NCBI GenBank assembly: GCA_014904985.1
Contig: MU129163.1
Span: forward strand, 1-51,722
Direction: 5' to 3'
From: Hydnum rufescens UP504
Lineage: Eukaryota; Basidiomycota; Agaricomycetes; Cantharellales; Hydnaceae
Length of the DNA stretch: 51,722 nt
Positions within the stretch are counted from its first letter, which is position 1, and each line of letters starts with the position of its first letter. Under the pieces are notes generated by a model, which was not told the origin of the DNA, ran no database searches, and worked only from the letters and a program-made list of their open reading frames with translations. This document shows positions 1-11,342 of the stretch, in pieces. A program made the position numbers and the translations under genes.

Positions 1-391
1 GACGGGTAGTGAGGTATCTTGAATTCGGGTTCTGAATAGGTTTAGGAATGCGGAGATAATGAGGTCACTCAACCATCTTGCCCGTGTTTTACTGTAGTCA
101 CAGAGCAGTCTGAGAGTTGCCAAGGCGGAAAGAAGTGAACCGGCTGGAAGGTTCATTTTGTTGAGGACCAGAGGGGTCCGATGTTGACCACAGTGTAGTA
201 GCACACACCGAGAAAGTCGATGTCCGGCCAGGGTCGGCCCCACGGCGCCTGAACCAAATGAGCCAACGGAACTTACCGCGAATCGAAGTCTTCCAATCTA
301 CCAATCCACGAATTAGAGAACGATTCTATCTCGTTTCATAGTTTGTTCCTCACGAATCCAACAGTGTCTGCCCACCATCCCCACCATCCAG
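1..391. other. upstream flank of the NLR gene
   Basis: No gene is supported here. The minus-strand reading frame at 98-304 has no recognisable content and I treat it as chance. The last ~80 bases before the ATG at 392 are pyrimidine-rich with several CCACCATCC-like runs, as is common just upstream of fungal start codons. I see no clear TATA box. Confidence 0.4.
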
Positions 392-3300
392 ATGAAGTGG
401 CTCCGCAAGCCTGGGAAGACTGCCAAAGGCGTCTCCTTGACCATCCTCCAGGTTCTTCACCCCCTCCTCGACGCAATCCCTGTCCCGGGTGCTAAGTCCG
501 GCATTGGCATTCTCCTTGACGTGGTCGAAGGCATCGACGTCAGTATCATATTCCTCTTTTTGGAATTATCCTCCCTCATTGCTCCTGTGTCCTTCTAGGA
601 GACTTCCCAGAACTTCTCGACGCTGCGAGAGCTAGAAAATCATATTCGGTTCCTAACAGATCTTCTGGAGCCCCTCACGAAAATAGATCGAAACAATCTA
701 TCATCTGGCCTTGAGGACGATGTACTGAGGTTGAGCAGGTGATTGCCTACGCTTTTATTGATAATGTGAATGTGCCACTGAGACGCGTGGTCTCTAAATT
801 AGAGATTTGGAGAGTATTGCTTCGAATGTGAAGGCAAGGTCTTCCACAGGGGCTGTACATCGCTTCTTGGAACGAAAGAAAGACGAACGGGATCTACCCA
901 CTTTCGCCCAAAATGTCAAGGCGGCCCTTGACCGTTTTCAGGTGTGTTTGTCTCCAATGTCCCGTCCTCCGCCTTTTGACCCGCATGGACGATCCAGGTT
1001 AGCCAAACGCTCCGTCAAGAGCAAGAATTACTGTTCGAAAGTAGGAATCTCTCCATTTTCGCCTGTTCGTTCGCTGAGATTGGGTTCCACAGAACGATCC
1101 GCGGCTGTCATGTCTCTCCGTCGTGTTGATTCTGCGGCGTATGACTCTGGCCGTCAGGACGCCCCCTCGTTATGCCTCGAAGGCACCCGTGTTTCAATAT
1201 TGGCAGAAATCATGTCATGGTTCGAGAGCACGGAAAGCGCAACCCGCCCTGTCTACTGGCTTGTGGGACTGGCTGGGATTGGCAAGTCGACGATTGCGAA
1301 AACGGTGGCCGAAGAAACGAACAAGCATAATATGCTAGGGGGGAGTTTCTTCTTTTCCCGGACTGACGCACCTTTGTGCGATCCGCACATGGTTTTCCCA
1401 ACGCTTGCATTCCAACTCGCGCAATCGGATAAAGAGTTCAAAAACATGATCGGGGAGGCCATACGACAAGACGCGACGTTAGGCCATAAGGAGCCATTGG
1501 CCCAATTTGAGGGATTGATCTTGAAGCCTCTTGCCAACCTCGACTCGCACCGGCCCGCCATACTTATCGTGCTTGACGCACTTGATGAGTGTCAAGAACA
1601 GGGTGCTGCCACGATTTTACAATTACTGCTTTCTCACGTTTCACGATTACGGTTCCTTCGCATCTTAATCACCACTCGTCCGGAGCCCCATATCTCCTCG
1701 GTGTTCGATGAGACCAGGAACGTCGCAAAGAGAATTCTTCACGATATTGAAACTTCTGTGATCGAGGGAGACCTCCGCCTTTACATTCAGTATGAATTGA
1801 GGGAGATTCTGAAGAAACTCAAGCGTGCGAATGTTCCAGATTGGACAGAGGGAGAAATCAATGCCCTGGTTGAGAAGTCTGGGAAATTGTTCATTTACGC
1901 AGCCACCTCGATCCGATTCATTGGCGACACTCGTGTTCGAGATCCTCGTGGCCATCTACGCCTTATACTGGATACACGGCTGAGCAAGGGATCGAAAACT
2001 ACGCCATACACACAGCTTGACAATCTATACATGGGGGTCCTTCGGAACTCCCTCTCGGAAGCCCATAGTGAAGTGATCATAGAACGCTTTCAAATGGTTG
2101 TCGGTAGTATCGTGCTGCTCCGTGCGCCACTCCCTCTCAGTTCGTTTGCACAGTTTGTCCAGTATAAACTGGAGGACGTTGATGACGCCCTCCATCACCT
2201 TCGTTCCGTCATCACCCCTCCTCCTTCCACTCCAGACGAGGCCCCGCGTATTTATCATCCTTCATTTCGCGACTTCATTACCGATCCTTCACGATGCTCC
2301 ATCCCCGAGTTCGTGATTGTTCCTGTACCAGATCAGGAACTACGGCATGCCTTGCGATGCTTCGAGCTCATGGCAACATTCTTGAAGCAGGACATCGCAG
2401 GAATCTCGGATTTCTCGCTGTTGAACAGTGAAGTGGAGGGATTGGAAGGAAAAGTGAGAGATGCACTGCCAGCGGAGGTGCAGTATGCATGCAAGTATTG
2501 GACGTCGCATCTGTCGAGTGTTGAATTAGGGGAGAAGAGAGTAGTGGAGGCACTGGAGGGATTTTCGATGCGGTCGATTTTGATGTGGATTGAAGCGATG
2601 AGCCTGATCGGGAGTCTCTCTAGTGCGACGACCTTGATGGAAGAGGCACGCCAGTGGGCGGTAAGTGTATTCACTGTTGGGGGTCAGATCAACCATTGAT
2701 TGGAGGGTGATTTTGATGACAGATGAATTCGAAGTGCGAGGCAACTCTGATTACTATGTTGGCCGATGGACGGCGGTTCATCCTTGCTCACCGTGACCTG
2801 ATCCGGGGGAGTGCACTGCAGGTGTATCATTCTGCATTGGCATTCACACCATATGACACTGTGCTGTACAAGACATATTCAAAAGATGTAAAGAGTTGTA
2901 TCAGGGTGCTGCAGGGTGTGGATGCCCAATGGCCACCAAGGTTGAGCACATTGGTCTGCCCTAGTGTGGTTGCCTCAGTCACATTTTCACCAGATGGTCT
3001 GTGGCTTGCATCAGGCTTGTGGGATCATACCCTGCACTTATGGGATGCTGTGTCTGGCATGCACATTTCAACTCTTCAAGGCCATGCTGATGTGGTCACC
3101 TCAGTTGCATTTTCACCTGATGGTTTATGGCTTGCCTCTGGCTCCAGGGATAAAACCCTATGCTTGTGGGATGCTGTGTCTGGTGCCCACATAGCAACTC
3201 TTCAAGGCCATGCTGATCAGGTTGCCTCAGTTGCATTTTCACCTGATGGTGTACAGCTTGCCTCTGGCTCCTGGGATAATACCCTATGCTTGTGGGATGC

Positions 3301-4363
3301 TGTGTCTGGTGCACACATTGCCACTCTTCAAGGCCATTCTTATACTGTTGCCTCAGTTGCATTTTCACCCAATGGTTTATGGCTTGCCTCTGGCTCCAGG
3401 GATAAAACCCTATGCTTGTGGGATGCTGCGTCTGGTGCTCACATTGCAACTCTCCAAGGCCATGCTGATCAGGTTACCTCAGTTGCATTTTCACCTGATG
3501 GCTTACAGCTTGCCTCTGGCTCATGGGATAAAACCCTATGCCTGTGGGACCCTGTGTCTGGTGCCCACATTGCAACTCTCCAAGGCCATGCTGATCAGGT
3601 TACCTCAGTTGCCTTTTCACCTGATGGTCTATTGCTTGCCTCTGGCTCCAGGGATAAAACCCTATGTTTGTGGAATGCTGTGTCTGGTGCACACATTGCT
3701 ACTCTTCAAGGCCATGCTGATCAGGTTACCTCAGTTGTATTTTCACCTGACAGTTTACAGCTTGCCTCTGGCTCACAGGATGAAACTCTATGCTTGTGGG
3801 ATGCTGTGTCTGGTGCCCACATTGCAACTCTTCAAGGCCATGCTGATCCAGTTACCTCAGTTGTCTTTTCACCTGATGGTTTCTGGCTTTTGTCATCCTC
3901 ATCATGGGGAGGTACCATAAGGGTGTGGGATGTCACATTGGGCACACTCATTGCAACTGTTCAATTCGATATTAAAATTCAAGCTGTTGCCTTTGCCTCA
4001 GATGGTCACACCCTCATCTCCAAAACTTATGCAGGGACCTTTGCATGGGATTTGGCATCACAACTCCCTCAATTACTCTCTAACTCAATTCCTGAGGCCT
4101 TCTCTCCTCCTACTATAAGGCTCAGTTCACTTAAAAAGGGCAGTGCAGGTGGCTGGATCTGGGCACTGGACTCCCATGGCAATCAGGCTGCACAGATTTG
4201 CTATATCCCTCCACATTATTCTCTGAGCACTACAACCCAGGAATCAAGTCTCTCTCATCAATTCCAATTTGCACTTGGATGTAGGGATGGTCATGTTATA
4301 ATTGTGGATTTTCAAGATCACCCATTTTTTGCAAGCCTTGAACATGCAGTCACACCTGCATAG
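392..4363 (+). CDS. NACHT-WD40 NLR-like protein, 1225 aa, six exons
   Basis: STAND-class signalling ATPase of the fungal NLR type, probably cytosolic; relatives act in non-self recognition and regulated cell death. I infer exons 392-538, 599-738, 803-941, 998-1040, 1093-2660 and 2723-4363. All five introns (60, 64, 56, 52 and 62 nt) are GT-AG, and the exons join in one frame with no stop. Residues 1-142 resemble the helical N-terminal bundle (MLKL/HeLo-like) common in Agaricomycete NLRs. The Walker A loop GLAGIGKST is near residue 214 and Walker B LIVLDALDE near 314, so the NACHT core is intact. From about 758 to 1125 there are eight regular WD40 repeats of 42 aa and one degenerate one. Unlike every other long gene in the window it has no TGA decay. 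The ligand and any partner are unknown. The family call is firm; the effector class of the N-terminus is inference. Confidence 0.85.
2960..3930 (+). repeat. near-identical WD40-coding repeats (126-bp unit)
   Basis: Eight successive 126-bp units encode blades of the pattern VTSVAFSPDGL.LASGS.D then TLCLWDAVSGAHIATLQGHAD. Most of the unit is invariant. Differences fall at a few residues: the one or two after SPDG, the residue before D in GS.D, the one after that D, and the first residues of the next blade (QV, TV, PV, VV). This is the high-identity class of WD repeat found in fungal HNWD incompatibility genes such as het-e and het-d of Podospora, where repeat number and these positions change quickly. 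Confidence 0.85.
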
Positions 4364-4927
4364 CATTATTTATAATGCCTTTTGTGACTTCTTGGGCATG
4401 GTGTAGAAGAAAAGAGGGTCTGATAAATGCATTTAGGGGCTTAGGAAACATAGCTGTGAAAAGGTCACATCATTGGAAAAGCACTCCACAGAAAGCCACA
4501 CTCCATATCTCCATTTCTCCATTTCTGTGGCAGTTCCATCTTTATTGGATAGATACTGCAGGCTCAGCAGCCATGTATTCAAATGGGGCCCCTTCTGGCA
4601 CCATTTTTCCATTATCCCCCTCAATATATGATGGATTTGGATGATCCCAGTTTTCATGGATATATATAATTGGGATTGTATTTATTTTGGAGATTTTGCT
4701 TAAGCCACTATGGAGTAAAGGGACATTCCTCTCTCCACCTATGTTTATGGGAAACCTCCTGCTAATTTGTGGCACCTCCTTCAATTCTTGATGGATTTGA
4801 ATTGTTTCTAGGTTGATGGCTGCGTCAGACCAGGGCCCTTTACCCTCATTTGGACTCCCCCACCAGTTCTACCATATCTTCAATTCTGGTCCAATTTACA
4901 TGATTCCAATTTTCATGGGTAGATCTA
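4364..4927. other. 3' flank with a possible gene remnant on the minus strand
   Basis: After the NLR stop there is no supported gene. A minus-strand open frame at 4784-4542 and a loosely repeated motif (CATGAAAA.TGG.ATCATG) near 4650 and 4905 suggest the remains of an older repeat. The TA-flanked element starting at 4928 cuts this sequence. On its far side (16713 on) a minus-strand frame also continues, so the two may once have been joined, but I could not demonstrate that. Confidence 0.2.
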
Positions 4928-5192
4928 TGGTTGCTGAAGTTAGGTTACAAACCCTGGAAACCTGAGTTCAAACCTGAACCTGACCTGTGGTCAGGTTCAG
5001 GTTAAGTTCAGGTTTTGGGCCCCCAGGTTTTCAGGTTCAGGTTAGGCTCAGGTTTAACCCAGGTTCAAACCTGAAATCATGAGCCCCTTCTGAGCTGAAC
5101 ACTGATTTTAACCATAATCCAGAATGAGTCATCAATTCTGGCAAGTTCCAGAATTATGTAAGCAGGTTCCTTGGTGGAGAAATATGTTACTT
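4928..5192 (+). repeat. left terminal inverted repeat of the outer element
   Basis: Mirror copy of 16464-16712. It contains alternating CAGGTTCAGG and AACCTGAACC motifs that can themselves fold. About 28 bases near 5130 are missing in the right copy. Confidence 0.65.
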
Positions 5193-5450
5193 TGAAGTGA
5201 AGTTAGGGTCCCTTCAGCTGCACAGTTTTGCTCTACATTTGGTCTATATCAATACAAAATATTTAGATCAACATTTCCTTGAAATTGAGCATATTTAGAC
5301 CAAATTTAGAGTCAGTGTTCAGTGCCACTGAATATATATACTCTATATATTCTGTGATCAGTTAAGCACCCAACCCTGAGGGCAAGAACCAAGTCTGTAA
5401 GCATGACCCTAGACCAAACACCAATGCAAGACTTCCAACCCAGTTATGGA
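5193..5450. other. outer-element interior, no gene seen
   Basis: AT-rich sequence with no open frame of interest. It ends in GTTATGGA (5443-5450), the left copy of the 8-bp duplication around the hairpin-array element. Confidence 0.4.
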
Positions 5451-5841
5451 CACCTTGGTCAGTCATCTAAGCCTACCTAGTTAGGTACCACTTTTGGGGC
5501 AGATAATGGTACCTAAGTAGGTCCCATCACTATTCCAGCTGAAATGGCCATTTTATGGCCTGTACCTTCTGGCCCAGAATTGGCCGAAATGGCTGAAAAT
5601 TGGCCGAAAATTGGCCAAAACTGGGACTTAGAGAATCTCAGACTTGCAGGACAGCAGGCCATATGGACTTATCAGTGATAATAGTGTTCCATTTATAATT
5701 ATTTATTTATTATCATTATACATATATTTGAGGCCTGCCTAGGCAGGCTTTCTGGTTACCCATTTGCATGTTGAGCACTCGCCCAATTAGGACTTATTTA
5801 TTTATTTATTTATTTATTTAAAAATTCAATTAGTAAAAAAA

Positions 5842-6221
5842 TACCACACCCGCTTGGGTGGGTGTGGTACTGTCCATAGAAATAAAATAAAAAAACTACT
5901 TAGTAGCACCACACACCTGCATGGGTGGGTGTGTGGTACTGTCCTTAAAAATAAAAAAATAACAAAACTACTTAGTAGCACCACACACCCACATGGGCAG
6001 GTGTGTGGCACCATCCTTAAAAATAAAATAAAGAATAAAAAATAAAAAAACTACTTAGTAGCACACACCTGCTTGGGCGGGTGTGTGGTACCATCCATAG
6101 AAACTTAAAAAAAAACTAAGTAGCACCACACCCGCTCAAGTGGGTGTGGCACTGTCCATAGAAATTAAAAAAAAAAAACAACCTAGTAGCACCACACACC
6201 CGGCCTAGCGGGTGTGTGGTG
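5842..6221 (-). repeat. compact array of six hairpin-A units
   Basis: Six hairpins of the form CCACACACC..GC, loop, GC..GGTGTGTGG lie at 5842-5869, 5908-5937, 5979-6011, 6061-6088, 6123-6152 and 6190-6221, about 62-82 bases apart. The spacers share ACTACTTAGTAG plus A/T runs. Read on the minus strand this is the distal end of the left arm. The spacers then show CTACTAAG and end in GGACAG, which faintly resembles very short introns, but I do not claim that. A seventh hairpin A lies near 6343-6373. Confidence 0.65.
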
Positions 6222-6456
6222 CCTTCCGCTTCTTCATTGGGACTTGGTGGGCTCATTGCTGGCCATTTCAAGGGAAGGGGGCCATGGCTTGGCGGCTCAC
6301 CATTGGGCTGGTCGTTTGGACTGGTCCCTAGTGTCTGTTGGGGTGGGCACACCCGCGGTAGTGGGTGTGTGGTCTGGCCTGGTTTCACTCCTCGGTTTGG
6401 TGGGTTTCGTTTGGCACTTGTTTTGGTGGGTCATGTTGTTGGTTTCCATGTGGTGG

Positions 6457-8047
6457 TATAGAAGAAGGATTGGGAGCTCCGATGACTGTCAAATCAAACT
6501 CTGGTTCAGCCAGTGTGTAGATGGGAGACTGTATTTCTGTTTTTATTCAATGGGCTGGTTTGCTCTGATGGTTGATCACTCTCTAACAAGTTGTGTATGG
6601 TATTCAGTGATGGTAAGGCGATGGTATGGACTAGCTATAGTCAATGATATATCGTGGGATGCTTATGAAAGGCTTATACGTGTTGTATTGAACTGTTTAC
6701 TGCTATTTGTGTGTACCTATTTGTGTCCTCCTGGTCAAAATGTGGATTCTAAAGAGGGTTCTGGACTAGTTTAAGCTTGATTCAGTGTGTCAATGTATTT
6801 CTTTCTTCTTCTGACTTGACTTTATTATTGCTCACCTTTCCTTGGATGTCCAGCAACTCTAACCTTAGGTCCTGCAACTATCCTTGGCTTAGTATTTCGC
6901 GTAGAGGGCTTCCAGTGACTTAGTCTTGACAACCTTGTATATGACTTAGCTCCAGATGGCTTTCAGATCAGTACTCTCTTCAGATGCAAGCAGATTTGTA
7001 GACAGTAGTATATTCCAGTAGTGAGAAGATGATGGGGGGATACAGGAAAATCTACCAGCTTTTATACCTTTCTGAAGGTGGCTGTGTTTAAAGAATATGA
7101 CTCACTCCTAAGTGAGTCATATGTGAGAACAATAGGGTTGTCAAGGAGGATGAGTCATTCATAAGGTGGTTGCATGATAGGTGAGTCATTCATAAAGTGG
7201 TTGCAAGATAGGTGAGTCATTCATAAAAAGAACAAAAGGGTTGCTAAGAAGGTGTTATCTTTCATAAAGAGTTGCAAGATAGGTGAGTCATTCATAAACA
7301 GAACAAGAGGGTAGTCATGGGGGTGTTATCTTTCTTATCTGTGAGGTTCTAGAAGTTATTTGTGGCAATGGGAGATGAAATCAAAGGATATTTCCGAGTT
7401 TTTGGAGATTAATTTGTTTGTAGTCCAGTGGTTAAGATGTTTTTGTTGCTGGTTGATAATGGGGACAAGTGCATGGGATGGGATTGGATGCAGAAACAAC
7501 AGTTTCCATCCATAATAGACGTTCTTGGTATCATTCGATGCGGATTTTTAACAGCTTTCTGGGCACGGTGGTTCCGAGCAGATCCGGTGTAAACTGACAG
7601 AGAAATTCGTTTTTTACTGATGGGTGTTGATTCTGATAGTAATATTGTTCTGTAGAGTTCAGTTTTGATCTGTTCTTCGCGTGCTTAGTACCGTTGGATG
7701 TGGATTTTTTATATCTTTCCAGGCGCGGTTGTTCCGAAAGGATTGGATGCGGACTGACGGAGAAATTCGTTTTTTACTGAAAATCTCGGATTTTGACAGT
7801 AATATTGGTCTGGAGAGTGCATTTTGGTCCGTTCGACTTGTGTTTGGTATCATTCGAAAGGTATGAATCATGGCTTTCCGAGAGTTATATGGGCGTACCT
7901 CTCCGATCAAAACTGACGGAGTTATAGAACGAATTCGATTTCTGCGCATAGCCGTAATTGATTTTGTAATAGGTCACATGATCATTCCAATGGCTGGGAT
8001 CAATGGATATTCGCATTTTCTGATACTGGATGTTTTTATCTTCCACA
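6457..8047 (-). mobile_element. LTR-like repeat, copy 1 (1591 bp)
   Basis: It reads inward from TGTGGAAGATAAAAACATCC (minus strand, starting at 8047). It carries tandem blocks of about 110 bp sharing AATTTCTC.GTCAGTTT, a C..AAAGCTGTTAAAAATCC-like motif and a CGAA.GGTACCA motif, the layout of basidiomycete Gypsy LTRs. Further in there is a TATA box, and it ends in GGAGCTCCCAATCC and TTCTATA at 6457. It is inverted relative to the copy at 8254-9744, giving a ~1.5 kb foldback with a ~200 bp loop. No target duplication is seen. It may be a solo LTR plus a little interior sequence, or a promoter-bearing repeat of another kind. Confidence 0.6.
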
Positions 8048-8253
8048 GCGGGGGCGTTGTCATTCCCTGGGGGGGTTCCTTTGGTGGGTCTTCATTTTGG
8101 TGTTTGTGGTAAGATGGTACCTAGAATAATAAATAATGTGTTAGTAAAAAATTAAAACCAGCGTAAAAAGAGCAGCATCTGCTGCTCTTTTTATGCTGTT
8201 GTGGGTACATGAGGTTACTTACCTTGTATAGAACCACACACCCACCATAGCGG

Positions 8254-9744
8254 TGTGGAAGATAAAAACATCCAGTATCAGAAAATGCGAATATCCATTG
8301 ATCCCCACCATTGGAATGATCATGTGACCTATTACGAAATCAATTACGGCTACGCGCAGAAATCAAATTCATTCTATAACTCTGTCAGTTTTGATCAGAG
8401 AGGTACGCCCATATAACTCTCGGAAAGCCACGATTCATACCTTTCAAATGGTACCAAACACAAGTCGAACGGACCAGAAATGCACTCTCCAGACCAATAT
8501 TACTGTCAAAATCCGAGATTTTCAGTAAAAAACGAATTTCTCCGTCAGTTCGCATCCAATCCTTTCGGAACAACCGCGCCTGGAAAGATATAAAAAATCC
8601 GCATCCAACGGTACTAAGCACGCGAAGAACAGATCAAAACTGAACTCTACAGAACAATATTACTATCAGAATCAACACCCATCAGTAAAAAATGAATTTC
8701 TCTGTCAGTTTACACCGGATCTGCTCGGAACCACCGTGCCCAGAAAGCTGTTAAAAATCCGCATCGAATGATACCAAGAACGTCTATTATGGATGGAAAC
8801 TGTTGTTTCTGCATCCAATCCCATCCCATGCACTTGTCCCCATTATCAACCAGCAACAAAAACATCTTAACCACTGGACTACAAACAAATTAATCTCCAA
8901 GAACTCGGAAATATCCTTTGATTTCATCTCCCATTGCCACAAATAACTTCTAGAACCTCACAGATAAGAAAGATAACACTCCCTTGACTACCCTTTTGTT
9001 CTGTTTATGAATGACTCACCTATCATGCAACCACTTTATGAATGACTCACCCTCCTTGACAACCCTATTGTTCTCACATATGACTCACCTAGGAGTGAGT
9101 CATATTCTTTAAACACAGCCACCTTCAGAAAGGTATAAAAGCTGGTAGATTTTCCTGTATCCCCCCATCATCTTCTCACTACTGGAATACACTACTGTCT
9201 ACAAATCTGCTTGCATCTGAAGAGAGTACTGATCTGAAAGCCATCTGGAGCTAAGTCATATACAAGGTTGTCAAGACTAAGTCACTGAAAGCCCACTACA
9301 CGAAATACTGAGCCAAGGATAGTTGCAGGACCTAAGGTTAGAGTTGCTGGACATCCAAGGAAAGGTGAGTGAAAACAAAGTTAAGTCAGAAGAAGAGAGA
9401 AACACATTGACATACTAAATCAAGCTTAAACTAATCTAGAGCCCTCTTTAGAATCCGCATTTTGACCAGGAGGACACAAATAGGTACACACAAATAGCAG
9501 TAAACAGTTCAACACAACACATATAAGCCTTTCACAAGCATCCCACAATATATCATTGACTATAGCTAGTCCATACCACAATCTTATCCTCCACTGAATA
9601 CCATACCTAACTTGTTAGAGAGTGATCAACCATCAGAGCAAACCAGCCCATTGAATAAAAACAGAAATACAGTCTCCCATCTACACACTGGCTGAACCAG
9701 AGTTTGATTTGACAGTCATCGGAGCTCCCAATCCTTCTTCTATA
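8254..9744 (+). mobile_element. LTR-like repeat, copy 2 (1491 bp)
   Basis: Same sequence as 6457-8047 in the opposite orientation, about 100 bp shorter, mainly in the GTGAGTCATTCATAAA-type tandem motif. A TATA box (GGTATAAAAG) is near 9131. The flanks repeat ATAGCGG (8247-8253 and 9742-9748), though part of that may belong to the element. It is inserted in the loop of a hairpin A: joining 8231-8246 to the flank after 9748 restores a stem of the form GAACCACACA with TGTGTGGTTC. Confidence 0.65.
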
Positions 9745-9822
9745 GCGGATGTGTGGTTCATGCGTTGTTTCATGTCTTCGTTCGGCGTGTTGTCATCATG
9801 GGTTTTGGTGGGTTATCATTTC

Positions 9823-9840
9823 GGGGGGGGGGGGGGGGGG
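9823..9840. repeat. 18-base G homopolymer
   Basis: Poly-G on the plus strand, poly-C in the proposed left-arm transcript. A similar 19-base run lies at 10751-10769 and a 7-base one near 8072, at the corresponding place in three exons of the left arm. Confidence 0.9.
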
Positions 9841-10011
9841 CAGTTCCCTTTCACAGGTCTTCATTTAAAGCAAGAGCCTAGAATGATAGATGTATTAGTT
9901 AGAAAATTAAAACTGGTGCAAAAAGAGCAGCATTCGCTGCTCTTTTTTGCGCCGTTGGGGGTGTACAGCTTTACTTACCTTGTAGTACCACACCTGCCAA
10001 AGCGGGTGTGG

Positions 10012-10386
10012 TAGGCTATTGCATGGGGGTGGCACCCCCCTTCAGGGGGTTGGCCAATCCTGCCACTTTTTTTGAAGCTAGCTCTTCAAGGTTTGAGGAG
10101 GGGTGGTGGGGAACCCCCCCTACCCACATCTCAAGCCTTGAAGAGCTAGCTTCAAAAAAAGTGGCAGGATTGGCCAGATTACTCTGTGGGGTTGGCATAT
10201 TTGCCAACCCCACAGAGTAATCTGGCCAATCCTGCCACTTTTTTTGAAGCTAGCTCTTCAAGGCTTGAGATGTGGGTAGGGGGGTTCCCCACCACCCCCT
10301 CCTCAAACCTTGAAGAGCTAGCTTCAAAAAAAGTGGCAGGATTGGCCAACCCCCTGAAGGGGGTGCCACCCCCACGCAATAGCCTA
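10012..10386. mobile_element. hAT-like foldback MITE, 375 bp, 8-bp target duplication
   Basis: Almost perfect palindrome starting TAGGCTATTGC and ending GCAATAGCCTA, centred near 10200. Each arm contains a smaller palindrome (GGCCAATCCTGCCACTTTTT with its mirror). GGGTGTGG occurs directly outside both ends (10004-10011 and 10387-10394), an 8-bp duplication typical of hAT elements. It entered the 3' half of a hairpin A; removing it restores the stem. No coding capacity; the short open frames inside are mirror images of each other. Confidence 0.85.
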
Positions 10387-10750
10387 GGGTGTGGTACTCA
10401 TTTGTACTGCAGTCGCGTGCCTTCCTCTATCAGGTTTTCGTACGGGGTTCAGGTGGGTTTGGGGGTTGTTGGGTGTGGACTCGTTAACCTAGAAACTATA
10501 ATAAAAAAACAAATAATATGTTAGTAAAACAGAAAGAAAAATTTACGTGAAAGGAGCAGTGTACGCTGCTCCTTTGGCGCAATAAAAACTTATCTTAAGA
10601 TTACCACACACCTGCCAAAGCGGGTGTGTGGTTTGTCTGGGGGTTCCGTGGTCCTGTGTCATGCGTCCTTGTTCCTGGGTTTTGTTTGGCGCTCGTTCTT
10701 TTGGCGGGGCACGTTTGTGGCTTTTGTTTCATGGGGGCATTGTCATTTGT

Positions 10751-10769
10751 GGGGGGGGGGGGGGGGGGG
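10751..10769. repeat. 19-base G homopolymer
   Basis: Second long G-run, in the exon downstream of the 10908-10817 intron on the minus strand. It sits in the same sequence context as the run at 9823-9840. Confidence 0.9.
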
Positions 10770-11341
10770 TTCGTTCAGTGGGTCTTCATCTTGCTGTATG
10801 TACTTCAGACGATAACCTAGAATAATAAATAATGTGTTAGTTTTAAATTAAAACCAGCGCAAAAAGAGCAGCATTCGCTGCTCTTTTGTGCCATTGGACC
10901 TTACTTACCTTATGTAGAACCACACCCGCTGAGGTGGGTGTGGTTCTGTGGGGCATGATGTTGGTGGTGTCATTGGGTGTGGTGTCATTGAGCCGCTCGA
11001 TCAGCCCGTCCCCATCGCTGGCGTCCTCATTGTATTGTGTTGTTGTTTGGCATGGTTTTGCTTGGCAGGATTTCATTCGGTGGGGTTCATTTAGTGTGGT
11101 GTTGTTAGTTTGGTTCATTTGGCGGGGTTTCGTTTGGTACCTGGGACCAGGCCATGACCTGGAATAATAAAAGTATGTTAGTAGAAGAATTGAAAGCAGT
11201 GCAAAAAGAGTAGCTTGCGCTACTCTTTTTGCGCTATTGTATCTATTGAGATAAAACTTACCTTATGACCACACACCCGCATCAGCGGGTGTGTGGTCAC
11301 ATGGCTGTGGTCATGCACTGTTGCCATTGCTGCTGCTGCCA

Positions 11342-11342
<1 letters not shown>

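Noticed and set aside
3210..3920. 236-aa plus-strand frame and the 117-aa minus-strand frame (3449-3096) within the WD40 region
   Set aside because: Out-of-phase shadows of the WD40 repeats; the repeat period of 126 (a multiple of three) keeps them open.
4940..5080. Telomere-like repeat (AACCTGA tracts)
   Set aside because: Fungal telomeres are usually TTAGGG; these tracts alternate orientation, sit inside an inverted terminal repeat and recur internally.
6214..6774. 186-aa plus-strand open frame
   Set aside because: It crosses the border of the LTR-like repeat at 6457 and reads through hairpin-array sequence; no domain.
9915..9953. Rho-independent terminators (GC-containing stem with T-run) in each unit
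   Set aside because: The stem itself contains the A and T runs on both sides, the context is eukaryotic, and the motif is flanked by donor, branch and acceptor motifs.
10008..10524. Four ~65-112-aa frames with SNLEELASKKVAGL-type sequence
   Set aside because: Mirror-image readings of the foldback MITE, not proteins.
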